Shown piece by piece: positions 31,410 through 39,776 of a stretch of 42,159 nt of DNA (position 1 is the first letter of the stretch; the number at the start of each line of letters is the position of its first letter). The stretch lies in assembly GCA_019721075.1 (NCBI GenBank), contig JAHEAD010000018.1, positions 1 to 42,159 of the forward strand, given 5' to 3'. The position numbers and the translations under genes were made by a program. The notes under the pieces are model-generated. The model searched no databases. It saw only the letters and a program-made list of their open reading frames with translations, and had not been told where the DNA came from. This DNA is from Candidatus Sysuiplasma jiujiangense. Its GTDB lineage: Archaea > Thermoplasmatota > Thermoplasmata > Sysuiplasmatales > Sysuiplasmataceae.

Positions 31410-33365
31410 TCATTTTAGATTTTCAATTTCAACAGGTTCAATGTCCTCGGCTGTTCTGAAGTTCAGAATCCTGGAATAGAAATAGTACTCTGCCTCAAAC
31501 GCGCGTTTGATGTTCCGGGCATCACGGAAACCGTGCTGTTCTCCTTCGAAGAGCAGGTACGAGGTGGGAATGCCTTTCCGTTTGAGCGCACTGAATATCA
31601 GTTCTGCCTGATCCGGGGGAACAATCCTGTCTTCCTTTCCCTGGAATAATATCACGGGAGCATCAATGCTCTCAACATGATGTATTGCAGAACGTTCACG
31701 GTAGATGTCCCTCCTCGCTGGATACGGACCCACGAGCGTGTCAAGATATCGTGATTCGAATTTATGGGTCTCCCTGACCATAAGTTCAAGATCGCTCAGA
31801 CCGTAGTAACTTGCGCCTGCCCTGAACACCTTTCTGAAGGTAAGGGCACAGAGCGTTGTGTAACCGCCAGCGCTTCCTCCGAGGATGAGGAGTCTGTTCC
31901 TGTCAACCCTGCCTGTTGAGCTCAAAAACAGCGCCCCGCTGACGCAGTCGTCGACGTCCGCAATGCCCCACTGCCCATTCAGTTTCATCCTGTATGCACG
32001 GCCGTATCCCGAGCTTCCGCGATAGTTGACATCCAGAACAGCGAATCCTCTGGAAGTCCAGTACTGTATGGCCGGACTGAAACGGGTTGAAGCGGCGCTT
32101 GTCGGACCTCCGTGGCTCATAACTATCAGAGGAGGAAGTTCGCCCGCAGGCTGGACATGCATGCTGTTTCTGGGCGCATAAAATAGGGCATAGGCGCTCC
32201 CGCCGCCTGCAGCCGGAAATGCCAGGTGTTCCGGGAATGAAATTGAGTCCCCGGGAATGCCGGTTACGGAAGGACAGTACAACTTGTCAAACACACCGTT
32301 GGTCGGATCAAACCTTACAAGAGAAGACGGAATTGCGGGAGATGAGGCAACGAAATATGCGTTTCCGCCTGCAGACTGAACGTAGGAGAAGTCGGTATAC
32401 CTTGATGGAATCTGTTTGATACTGCCGTCAGCCGCATCAATAATTCCAAGATGCCATGTGCCATTCTGCGAATATGCACAGATTATTTTGTCTCCGGGGA
32501 GAAAGGCATAATGCGAAATGCCGAAAACCCACGCAGGCCTGGAAAAGTCGGCTTCAACGGGGCTGATGCATTCAACCACCCCCCTTCTGTATGCATGAAT
32601 ATTCCACCATCCTGACTCCCGGTCAGAGACAAAGAAGAGTGTTCCATCGGCAGACCATCCGGGCTCGGAAATGCATTCATCGTCTCCGCCCGCTACTTTA
32701 ATCCTGTTCAGAATGCTGCCGCCGGATGATATGTCACCCAGCCAGAGTTCAGTACTGTAGAAAGGCATTGATGGATGATTCCACGTCAGCCATGCAACCT
32801 TTTTTCCGTCGGGTGAAACTCTGGGGGACGAATAGAAGTCATTGCCTTCTACAAGCACCCTGGATTCGCCACCTGCTTCAGCATCCAGAGACGCGATTGT
32901 GTTCTCTGCTTCTGTCCCATCGGAAAAGTGTTTTTCCCTGACAAGAATTATTCTGCGGTTCATACTGTCGTATGCCGGATCTGCATAGAAGACATCCGAT
33001 TCTGAGCTGAAAGGTTCGGGTTGACCTTTGCCGTCCAGGTCCTGCACGTAAATCTTCTGATCTCTGAAATTCGAGAAATAAACTTTGCCGTCAACGACGA
33101 TATAACACAACCCGCCGTACTCGTGTACCCTCGTGCGTGCATTGAATCCCGGCGGGATTATGTCGTAAACCTGTTTTCCTGCAGTTCTGCACATGATGAC
33201 GTTCCTGCCCGATTCGGAAGGTCTCTGCTCGGTCCAGAGGATTCGTCCATTCTCGAGGGCAAGCACACTGCTGAGTTCGCTGGCTGACGACGCGGTTGCT
33301 TCCGCGCTGACAGGCGACTTCCACGTACCATAGGGTGCAGTAATCATTCCCGCACTGTCCGACAT
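31410..33365 (-). CDS. S9 family serine peptidase (acylaminoacyl-peptidase / prolyl oligopeptidase type)
   Basis: The product has an N-terminal beta-propeller (repeated SPDGKKVAW- and SADGTLFFVS-type blades) and a C-terminal alpha/beta-hydrolase domain with the triad Ser506 (GGSAGGYTTL), Asp587 (GKEDRIVPP) and His619 (EGEQHGFRD), numbered on the 659-residue frame from GTG 33389. It would cleave acylated or unblocked short peptides in the cytosol, feeding amino acid catabolism. A TATA-like box at 33391-33400 abuts that GTG, so an mRNA made from it would begin downstream; the ATG at 33365 (MSDSAGMITAPYGTWKSP) gives a nearly leaderless start and is preferred. All catalytic residues are present and the length is usual. 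Confidence 0.9.
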   Translation of the reverse strand: MSDSAGMITAPYGTWKSPVSAEATASSASELSSVLALENGRILWTEQRPSESGRNVIMCRTAGKQVYDIIPPGFNARTRVHEYGGLCYIVVDGKVYFSNFRDQKIYVQDLDGKGQPEPFSSESDVFYADPAYDSMNRRIILVREKHFSDGTEAENTIASLDAEAGGESRVLVEGNDFYSSPRVSPDGKKVAWLTWNHPSMPFYSTELWLGDISSGGSILNRIKVAGGDDECISEPGWSADGTLFFVSDRESGWWNIHAYRRGVVECISPVEADFSRPAWVFGISHYAFLPGDKIICAYSQNGTWHLGIIDAADGSIKQIPSRYTDFSYVQSAGGNAYFVASSPAIPSSLVRFDPTNGVFDKLYCPSVTGIPGDSISFPEHLAFPAAGGGSAYALFYAPRNSMHVQPAGELPPLIVMSHGGPTSAASTRFSPAIQYWTSRGFAVLDVNYRGSSGYGRAYRMKLNGQWGIADVDDCVSGALFLSSTGRVDRNRLLILGGSAGGYTTLCALTFRKVFRAGASYYGLSDLELMVRETHKFESRYLDTLVGPYPARRDIYRERSAIHHVESIDAPVILFQGKEDRIVPPDQAELIFSALKRKGIPTSYLLFEGEQHGFRDARNIKRAFEAEYYFYSRILNFRTAEDIEPVEIENLK

Positions 33366-33390
33366 CGGGAAGAGCATGGTTTCGGTCACT

Positions 33391-33400
33391 TTATATTTAT
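33391..33400 (-). promoter_or_regulatory. TATA-like box of the S9 peptidase gene
   Basis: ATAAATATAA on the minus strand is centred about 31 bases before ATG 33365 but directly next to GTG 33389, so it decides in favour of the shorter protein. Confidence 0.5.
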
Positions 33401-33463
33401 CACGGCATCAGGCGGATATGCTGGAAATCGAATACCTGCCACCCGTTTCAGTGGTGATTGACT

Positions 33464-34615
33464 TCAGAATGTCCTGTGCACCATCCTGACGTCCAGATCC
33501 CGGAGTATTTCAAAGTACCTGTCAGGATTCAGATGTTCGGGCGGATATATGCCCGGCGATATGTGATCGTCTTCAAGCAACTGCAGCGCTCCTGCTGCTG
33601 CACCGGTACCGGTCAGGTAGGAAGTTGCGGTTACGCCGTATTTCCTGTAGCAATACTTGTGATCCAGGACGGCGTAGAGCACATGCTTTACCTTCTTCCC
33701 CTTCTTCCTGCCTGCAACCTCGACAAGTACTATTGCCTTGCCTGTAATATCGGAGCCAAGCTGTGCGGGCTGTGGTATCAGTTTCAGCGTGACATCAATG
33801 GGTCTGACTTCGATGTCCCCCACTCTGATTTTTGTCTCTGAAGTGAAGCCAAGATTCTCCATAACTTCAAGATACTTCAGCGTATCATCTGTCAGTGCCA
33901 GCTTGAAGTCGACATACTTTATTCCCTTGCCAATAGTTTTCGAGAGACTGTAAACTTCCTCATGATCAACACTGTACACGGGGAGTCTGCCGATGCCCCC
34001 CGGGAAGTCGTACCATTCTTTGTCGCTGAATTTGTCTATGCGGTTGAGTTTTCCGTTCCTGAATATCGCAGGCTTCTCCATGGTTTCACCGATGAATGTT
34101 GCAGGCGAGAAGAGGCAAACGAACGGGTATTTCCTGCTGTTTGCAGTTTCACCATCTCTTATTCTGACGGATTCGACCCGGTCGAGCCTGTTTGCCGCAT
34201 ACATCGCTGCTATGTTGCTTATGCCCGGATCTTCTCCAAGGCCCAGTATTGCCGTGTTGCCTCTCTTTTTCCAGGCATCGTTAAAACGATACTGTTCATT
34301 CATATCCTCGGTTGAAGCGAGATCGATGTATTTTGCCCCGGCTTCCAGAGCAGCATTCATTATCCCCACATTGAAACGGGGAAGGGATGAATTTATGACG
34401 AGACCTTTTCCCTTCAACGCATCTTCAACTTCGGAAACATTTGCCGCGTCCAGTTTTACCGGTTCGACCTTCTTCTTGCCAATTCTCGTTGCAACCCTTT
34501 CGGCCTGCGCAATGTCTATATCTGCAAGTTGAAGGCTGTCAACCTTTTTGCTGGACGAGAGATGTCTCGCGATTACCGTGCCTACTCCACCTGTTCCTAT
34601 CAACAGAACTTCCAA
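33464..34615 (-). CDS. Saccharopine/lysine 6-dehydrogenase-like protein, copy 1
   Basis: The product has an N-terminal Rossmann fold (VLLIGTGGVGTVIARHL), Asp at the end of strand two (LADIDIAQAERV), the DPGISN motif of the saccharopine dehydrogenase family (GLGEDPGISNIAAMY), and the C-terminal family domain. Relatives are saccharopine reductase (Lys9) and lysine 6-dehydrogenase; which reaction is catalysed is not clear. The frame is open up to GTG 34672 (402 residues), but a TATA-like box at 34685-34691 is too close to it. TTG 34615 is preferred: GGTGA lies 3 bases upstream, and the protein then starts right at the Rossmann fold with 383 residues, like the 385-residue paralogue at 39777-40934. 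It is upstream of the S9 peptidase gene on the same strand. Confidence 0.82.
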   Translation of the reverse strand: MEVLLIGTGGVGTVIARHLSSSKKVDSLQLADIDIAQAERVATRIGKKKVEPVKLDAANVSEVEDALKGKGLVINSSLPRFNVGIMNAALEAGAKYIDLASTEDMNEQYRFNDAWKKRGNTAILGLGEDPGISNIAAMYAANRLDRVESVRIRDGETANSRKYPFVCLFSPATFIGETMEKPAIFRNGKLNRIDKFSDKEWYDFPGGIGRLPVYSVDHEEVYSLSKTIGKGIKYVDFKLALTDDTLKYLEVMENLGFTSETKIRVGDIEVRPIDVTLKLIPQPAQLGSDITGKAIVLVEVAGRKKGKKVKHVLYAVLDHKYCYRKYGVTATSYLTGTGAAAGALQLLEDDHISPGIYPPEHLNPDRYFEILRDLDVRMVHRTF

Positions 34616-35075
34616 AATTTCACCACTATTGACCTCAGAATCCCATTCGGCTGCCGAGATCGAGGTTTCCACTTAAGATATGGTATTTATTGGTTGTTCC
34701 TAATCTGCATACTTGAAGCGGATGTGCTCAAAAGATTAATAACAGAAGATGCCTAGACCGGTGAAATTCGGATAATTTTTATGTTTTTCGTAATGAATTT
34801 TAGACACTGTTTTATCATAAAATATGGAAATCATCTAATTTTCCGGATATATTGTGGCGGAAATTTCAATGTTTGATGCAGAAGCTAAATTATGAAAAAT
34901 AATCAGAAACTTTTATATCGCATCAGAACAATCCCGCCAGAACAGCAAATAGGTTGAGGGGATTAGTTTTGAACGTGTGTTTAAGGTCAGGGGCTGCATC
35001 GGTTCGTCTACGAACAGAATGTTTTTTTATTCATTTGCGATATGAATGCAGCGGGCATTGTGGTCTGGTGAGAAT
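34616..35075. other. Intergenic AT-rich region upstream of the peptide-binding protein gene
   Basis: This divergent region is AT-rich and has no solid ORF. It has ATAAATA (34685-34691, minus) for the saccharopine dehydrogenase-like gene and CTTTTATAT (about 34910-34918, plus), which would start a leader of about 130 bases for the binding-protein gene. Within that leader GTTCG (35002-35006) pairs with CGAAC (35011-35015), followed by a run of seven T (35022-35028). A 36-codon ORF from TTG 34968 ends over the ATG at 35076 and is doubtful. Confidence 0.45.
35002..35028 (+). promoter_or_regulatory. Leader hairpin followed by T-run
   Basis: A 5-bp stem with a 4-base loop is followed after 6 bases by TTTTTTT, 48 bases before the ATG of the peptide-binding protein gene. 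It may be an attenuator-like or archaeal T-rich stop; alternatively the T-run (TTTTTTTATT) is itself the AT-rich core promoter for a short leader. Confidence 0.35.
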
Positions 35076-36836
35076 ATGAATTTTAAGGTTATAGTGGCAA
35101 TCATTGTTGTGATCGTACTTGTTATTGCAGGATCGGCTGCCTATGTGCTTCTTTCACATAAACCGGCAGTTGTTCCCTCGACAATAGTGGTGGACGCTTC
35201 AACTCAGCCGGGTACAGTTGACCCTGCTGCGGCCGGTTCGACATCAAGCTGGGGTGCCGTACAGCAGATTTACCAGACACTGGTTGCCTATAACGGTTCC
35301 TCCGATACAAGTTTTGTAGGCCAGCTGGCATATAATTGGAGCCACGGTCCGACCTATATGAACTGGACGTTCTATCTGAGACATAATGTCACATTCAGCA
35401 ATGGCGATCCCTTCAATGCCTATGTTATGTGGTACTCGCTCTACAGGGGTATGGTCATGAACCTTACGATGTCCTATGTCCTGTGGGAGAGCTTCAACGA
35501 CACTACGATAGGACCAGCTTTCCTCAACAGTGCGAATTTCAGTTCACCCAGTGCATCTCAGCTGGCTGTAATGGAAAACACGAGTCTGCCCATTTATGTC
35601 ATAAATCAGTATGAGATACACTTCGCACAGGGCTCGGGTTACTTCGGTGATGTCCCGTATGCACATTTCCTCGCAACTCTTACTGTTCCGGTCTGTGCAG
35701 CAGTCGATCCCATTTATATTGATGCTCACGGTGGTGTGGTGGCAGATCAGAAGAATGGCTACCTTTCAGACAATGCTATGGGGACAGGTCCCTACGAGCT
35801 CAAGACTTGGGTAAAGGGGTCGTATATGGAGTTCGTAAAGTCACCTGATTACTGGGGACTGCAACTACCCTCCTCCCAGTTGAATAACGCCATCGATCCT
35901 GCGAGAAGCAATGTGACAGTCGATTATGTCGGCGTGGCAACAACTGCAATAGCCAATATCAAGAGCGGGAAGGCACAGATTATTGATGCCGAATACAGCC
36001 CTACAGTCATTAACTCGCTGAAGTCAACACCAGGCATAACCGTTACAGAGATGCCGCCCATTTATGGCTCCACGCAGGCGTCCTGGTTCATGTACATGAA
36101 TACGTCGTATGAGTACTTCAGCAACCTGTCTGTCAGAGCGGCCATAGTTCATGCCCTGAATTATTCAGAAATCATCAGTCTTGCGTTTGGAGGATATGCA
36201 TACCCATGGGTCGGACCCGTGGTACCCGGCTATCCTGATTACAATCCCAACAACCTTTCGCCTTACCAGTATAATCTGACCCTTGCCAAGAGCGAAATGA
36301 AGGCTGCCGGCCATCCCAATGGCTTACCCGGCACCTTCAATTTTCTCTATGTATCATCCACGGACATAACTTCAGCAGCGGATATCATCAAATCCGACCT
36401 CAGTGCTATAGGGATCAACATAACACTTGAGGGAGTTTCCCTGTCTTCGTTCGACAGCATTACTTTTCCGCCCACCGCCAACGTTTCCGCGTATCCCCTG
36501 GGTTTGGATTTCTACTCTGCGGATTATGTTTCACCGGATGACGCTACCCAGCAGATAGTTCTGCCGGGCGGAACAGCCTGGCCGCCTTCAAACTGGACCA
36601 ACACCACAATAGACAACGAAGCATACAGTGCGATGTCCAACGTAAGTGCTTCAGCGGTAAGTCAGATGTATGCAAACATCACAGCCGCAATGTATAACCA
36701 GTACATTGATGCGTGGCTTGCTGTTCCAGCCGTCTTCGCAATATATTCGTCAAATCTTCACGGTATGGTTTTCAACGCCATGGGCAGTGTCGCTCCCAAC
36801 TTTGTCATGTACTTCAATACGCTGTATTTGACCTGA
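35076..36836 (+). CDS. ABC transporter substrate-binding protein, family 5 (peptide type)
   Basis: The product of 586 residues starts MNFKVIVAIIVVIVLVIAG, a single membrane anchor or uncleaved signal, then an extracellular domain of the DppA/OppA family (SBP_bac_5). Family features are TQPGTVDPAAAGS near the start, GQLAYNWSHGPTYMNWTFYL, the NVTFSNGDPFNAYVMWYSLY segment, MGTGPYELKTWVKGSYMEF, and VRAAIVHALNYSEIISLAFGG. No lipobox Cys is present; the hydrophobic N-terminus probably tethers the protein outside, as in other archaea. Many N-x-S/T sites (for example NLTMS, NDTT, NVTFS, NITL) suggest surface N-glycosylation. It likely collects peptides for the permease that follows 154 bases downstream. 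A longer frame from 35046 lacks the expected start pattern. Confidence 0.9.
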   Translation: MNFKVIVAIIVVIVLVIAGSAAYVLLSHKPAVVPSTIVVDASTQPGTVDPAAAGSTSSWGAVQQIYQTLVAYNGSSDTSFVGQLAYNWSHGPTYMNWTFYLRHNVTFSNGDPFNAYVMWYSLYRGMVMNLTMSYVLWESFNDTTIGPAFLNSANFSSPSASQLAVMENTSLPIYVINQYEIHFAQGSGYFGDVPYAHFLATLTVPVCAAVDPIYIDAHGGVVADQKNGYLSDNAMGTGPYELKTWVKGSYMEFVKSPDYWGLQLPSSQLNNAIDPARSNVTVDYVGVATTAIANIKSGKAQIIDAEYSPTVINSLKSTPGITVTEMPPIYGSTQASWFMYMNTSYEYFSNLSVRAAIVHALNYSEIISLAFGGYAYPWVGPVVPGYPDYNPNNLSPYQYNLTLAKSEMKAAGHPNGLPGTFNFLYVSSTDITSAADIIKSDLSAIGINITLEGVSLSSFDSITFPPTANVSAYPLGLDFYSADYVSPDDATQQIVLPGGTAWPPSNWTNTTIDNEAYSAMSNVSASAVSQMYANITAAMYNQYIDAWLAVPAVFAIYSSNLHGMVFNAMGSVAPNFVMYFNTLYLT

Positions 36837-36990
36837 CCGGGCACTGCATTCCAAACCTTTTCCCATAACCGGTTGGCAATCTGTTAGTGTGCTTCGCATG
36901 ACGCTCATCATGTCATGATCACAGAATTAAGTGAAGTGTTTTCCAATGAAGGTCCAATGAAGGGTGAGGATGAGGAGAAACCCGGGAGAT

Positions 36991-37998
36991 ATGCTGATTT
37001 TTATCCTGAAAAGGATAGGCCTGATGTTTTTTCTTCTGATAGGGACAACGTTTATTGTCTTCGTATTATCCCACATGATGCTCCCTGACCCGGCCGTTGT
37101 CTGGGCTGGAAGGCATGCGAGCCATTCCGAAATAACTGCTATCGTTGCTGAATACCACCTCAACGCTCCTTTCTACACACAGTATTACTACTACATGAAG
37201 GGAATTCTGACGGGTAACTGGGGAACAAATACAATCAATGGCGCCCCCATACTGCCTGAACTGTTGCATTATTTTCCGGCCACGCTGGAACTGGTCCTCG
37301 CCTCCCTTCTTATCATGATGGCCGTTGGCATTCCGCTGGGTGTGATTGCCGCGTCCAGACAGGGTAAAACCGCAGATCACATTGTGAGGGCACTATATCT
37401 CAGCGGCTGGGCGACACCGACATTTCTGGGAGGTGTAATACTCGTCCTGATATTCGGTCTTTACATCCGCATTCTACCCGACACGGGTATGATCAATCCT
37501 TCCCTGACCCCGCCGCCGACAATAACGGGAATGCCCGTTGTCGACAGTCTTCTTGCGCTGAATTTCACCGATTTCGTAAGTTCGGTCAGGCATCTCATTC
37601 TGCCGGCAGTATCGCTTGCATTTCTGAACTTCGGCATAACCACCAGAATGACGCGTTCTTCCATGCTGGAGGTCTTATCTCTCGATTATATCAAGGCTGC
37701 CCGCTCTAAAGGGCTTGCAGAATCGGTGGTGCTCTTTAAACATGTACTGCGCAATGCACTGACTTCCACCGTAACAGTTCTGGCGTTGATGACAGGTTCA
37801 CTTCTTTCGGGCACGGTCGTCATTGAAGAGATTTTTGGCTGGCCGGGAATCGGGACGTTCGCATACAATTCAATTGTAGTGTCGGATTTTCCCGCAATTA
37901 TCGGCGTTACAATTTTCTTTGCCGCCGGAGTAATAATCGCAAATCTGATCGCTGACGTTCTCTACGCTGTCCTCGATCCCAAGGTTGAATGGGGATAA
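36991..37998 (+). CDS. ABC transporter permease, DppB/OppB type
   Basis: The product (335 residues from ATG 36991) has six membrane helices and the BPD_transp_1 domain. It starts MLIFILKRIGLMFFLLIGTT, as DppB-type permeases do, has the long first extracellular loop (HLNAPFYTQYYYYMKGILTG, NWGTN), and carries the EAA-loop that docks on the ATPase (AARSKGLAESVVLFKHVLRN) plus the EEIFGWPGIGTFAYNS segment. GGGAG lies 5 bases before ATG 36991; longer frames from GTG 36964 or ATG 36970 are possible. It should form a heterodimer with a DppC-type permease, but no dppC or ATPase gene follows: the next 339 bases are non-coding and the next gene is on the other strand. The transporter is thus incomplete here, or its other parts are encoded elsewhere. 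Confidence 0.9.
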   Translation: MLIFILKRIGLMFFLLIGTTFIVFVLSHMMLPDPAVVWAGRHASHSEITAIVAEYHLNAPFYTQYYYYMKGILTGNWGTNTINGAPILPELLHYFPATLELVLASLLIMMAVGIPLGVIAASRQGKTADHIVRALYLSGWATPTFLGGVILVLIFGLYIRILPDTGMINPSLTPPPTITGMPVVDSLLALNFTDFVSSVRHLILPAVSLAFLNFGITTRMTRSSMLEVLSLDYIKAARSKGLAESVVLFKHVLRNALTSTVTVLALMTGSLLSGTVVIEEIFGWPGIGTFAYNSIVVSDFPAIIGVTIFFAAGVIIANLIADVLYAVLDPKVEWG

Positions 37999-38337
37999 AT
38001 GGATTTCTTCCAATATTTACTGCAAGTTCCTGAAATGCCATTCATCACTTGAATCTCTTGCTCTCCGGAAAGCGATTGATACTGAGATCTTATGGCACTC
38101 CCTGAAAATTCTGCTGAAAACGTCCAATCTGTCCAATGTCAGTCGCTTCATCCCATGAATTCATTCATGGGCTTTCACGACCTTTCCGGTAATACAATTC
38201 GACAGACCTGTGTGCAAATGGTTTCAGAATCCGACAAAGGTTAATGAGTGGACTTGCGCAGGATGCAGCAAACGGAAGGAAAAAGGTGCCTGCGAGCACA
38301 GCTTAACCAAAGACCGCTGCAGTCGATTAAACCCATA
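37999..38337. other. Intergenic region after the permease gene
   Basis: No gene is seen and no DppC-like sequence can be recognised in any frame. The region contains hairpin repeat copy 2 (38142-38193). A 78-codon plus-strand ORF with several Cys codons (38210-38446) runs into the antisense of the aminotransferase gene and is not convincing. Confidence 0.5.
38142..38193 (-). repeat. Hairpin-containing repeat, copy 2 (minus orientation)
   Basis: The core at 38163-38185 (read on the minus strand) equals the core of copy 1 at 21255-21277 in 22 of 23 bases. The stem is a perfect 8 base pairs: 38152-38159 (CCCATGAA) with 38164-38171 (TTCATGGG) around a 4-base loop. In copy 1 the stem is kept with a G-T wobble although the loop differs, which suggests selection on structure or common origin from a mobile element end. 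Confidence 0.6.
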
Positions 38338-39759
38338 TCACCGACTGAATCGACGTAAAGCATCTTCCATTGTGCTTAGTGCCCGATCCAGTGTATCCTT
38401 CTCTATGGTAAGCGGAGGTTCAATCCGCAGGACATGGTCACCATAATTGTAAAGCGGAATAGTTCCGTTCCTGACACATTCGAAGAAAACCTTTCGTGTC
38501 AGACCAGGATCCGGGATCCCGGTCCCTTTGTCCTTTACAATCTCAATGCCAAGACACAATCCGAGTCCTCTCACCTCGCCTATGCTGTCTAATGCTTCGA
38601 GCTCCTTAAGTCTCTTCAGTGCCTCCTTTCCGAGACGTTCGGATTTTTCCACCAGCCGATCGCGTGTCAGCAGCTCAATCGTCTTGATGCCAGCAGCACA
38701 TGCCGCCGGCATGCCTCCAAAAGTAGTTCCGGCTGCGACCGTTTCTCTGCCAAGTGTCTTTTCGGTCCCGAGGACTGCGGAAATCGGCAGAAGACCGCCA
38801 CTGAGTGCCTTGCCTATCACGAGCAAGTCTGGAGAAACATTGAAATGCTCAATGGCCCACATTTTACCTGTCCGGCCCAGGCCTGTCTCGACTTCGTCGG
38901 CAATAAATAACCATCCATGTTCATCACACAGTTTTCGCAGACCCCGGACAAAGTTTGCCGGTGGGATCCAGACACCCGCTTCACATGCAACCGGCTCAAA
39001 TATTACGCCTGCGATCCTGTCTGGAGCGGCAACATATCTCAGAACCTGATTTTCTATGTGCCCCAGAATGTGTTCACCAAACTCGTCTTCGCTCATGCCG
39101 GGATGTCTTCTGTATGGAAACGGGTAGGGCACATGGACCACGCCCCCCTGATATGCTTCCCAGTATCTCCGTTCCGAAGCGCTCAGGGAACCGATAACGC
39201 CGGCCCCTATCGACAGTCCATGATACTGTCCCATGAAACTCAGTATCTGTGGTCTCTTGCTGGTCTCGACGGCGAATTTAACCGCTGCCTCTGCGGCTCC
39301 GGTGCCCGACAGTTCCAGGAATACACGTTTCAAATTACCTGAAGGGCTGATGGAAAGCAGTTTTTTTCCAAGCTCTATCATTGGAACGTGAGGATTCATG
39401 AAATAAATGAGGAAGCCGTACCGTTTCAGTGCGTCGATGGCCGTATCAAGTATTTCCGGGTTCACATTGCCCAAGTTGTTTGTCGCCCACTGGCTCGTGA
39501 GATCTATGAATATGCGGCCGTTGACGTCCCTGACAGTCGATCCGGACGCACCGGAAACAACGATGCTGGCAAGACGTGTGTCATCCCCCCAGAAATATTT
39601 TGGAAAAATATTCTGATACTGCTTCCAGTAGCTGTCAACTCCAACCCGCCTGTTGCTTCGATTCTGCTTCTTTCCGCCCGATATTGTGAATTCTTCGTGA
39701 GCTCTCTCTTCGGTCTCTCCGAACCCCTTTTCCTTTTTCATGTCACTGCATCTCCGCAT
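38338..39759 (-). CDS. Class III aminotransferase (4-aminobutyrate / lysine aminotransferase-like)
   Basis: The 473-residue product is a class III PLP enzyme of the GabT/ornithine aminotransferase branch. It has VRDVNGRIFIDLTSQWATNN, ELSGTGAAEAAVKFAVE (phosphate site), FMGQYHGLSIGA, GVIFEPVACEAGVWIPP, the Asp of LFIADEVETGLGRTGKMWA, and the Schiff-base Lys in LLVIGKALSGGLLPISAVLG, then AGTTFGGMPAACAAG. The first 40 residues are very charged and probably outside the fold; ATG 39741 (MKKEKGFGE) is an alternative start. Archaeal members act on GABA, ornithine or lysine, or are amino acid racemases. It follows the saccharopine/lysine dehydrogenase-like gene by 17 bases on the same strand, so an omega-amino group of lysine or a diamine is a likely target. 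Confidence 0.88.
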   Translation of the reverse strand: MRRCSDMKKEKGFGETEERAHEEFTISGGKKQNRSNRRVGVDSYWKQYQNIFPKYFWGDDTRLASIVVSGASGSTVRDVNGRIFIDLTSQWATNNLGNVNPEILDTAIDALKRYGFLIYFMNPHVPMIELGKKLLSISPSGNLKRVFLELSGTGAAEAAVKFAVETSKRPQILSFMGQYHGLSIGAGVIGSLSASERRYWEAYQGGVVHVPYPFPYRRHPGMSEDEFGEHILGHIENQVLRYVAAPDRIAGVIFEPVACEAGVWIPPANFVRGLRKLCDEHGWLFIADEVETGLGRTGKMWAIEHFNVSPDLLVIGKALSGGLLPISAVLGTEKTLGRETVAAGTTFGGMPAACAAGIKTIELLTRDRLVEKSERLGKEALKRLKELEALDSIGEVRGLGLCLGIEIVKDKGTGIPDPGLTRKVFFECVRNGTIPLYNYGDHVLRIEPPLTIEKDTLDRALSTMEDALRRFSR

Positions 39760-39776
39760 GATCTGTACGGTCGCTT

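Noticed and set aside
34968-35078. 36-codon ORF in the leader of the peptide-binding protein gene
   Set aside because: TTG start, odd composition and no conservation evidence; it merely crosses the hairpin region.
38210-38446. Small Cys-containing ORF (TCAGCSKRKEKGACEHS) as zinc-ribbon protein or TnpB end
   Set aside because: Cys spacing does not fit the TnpB zinc finger, the frame runs into the antisense of the aminotransferase gene, and its start is not supported.
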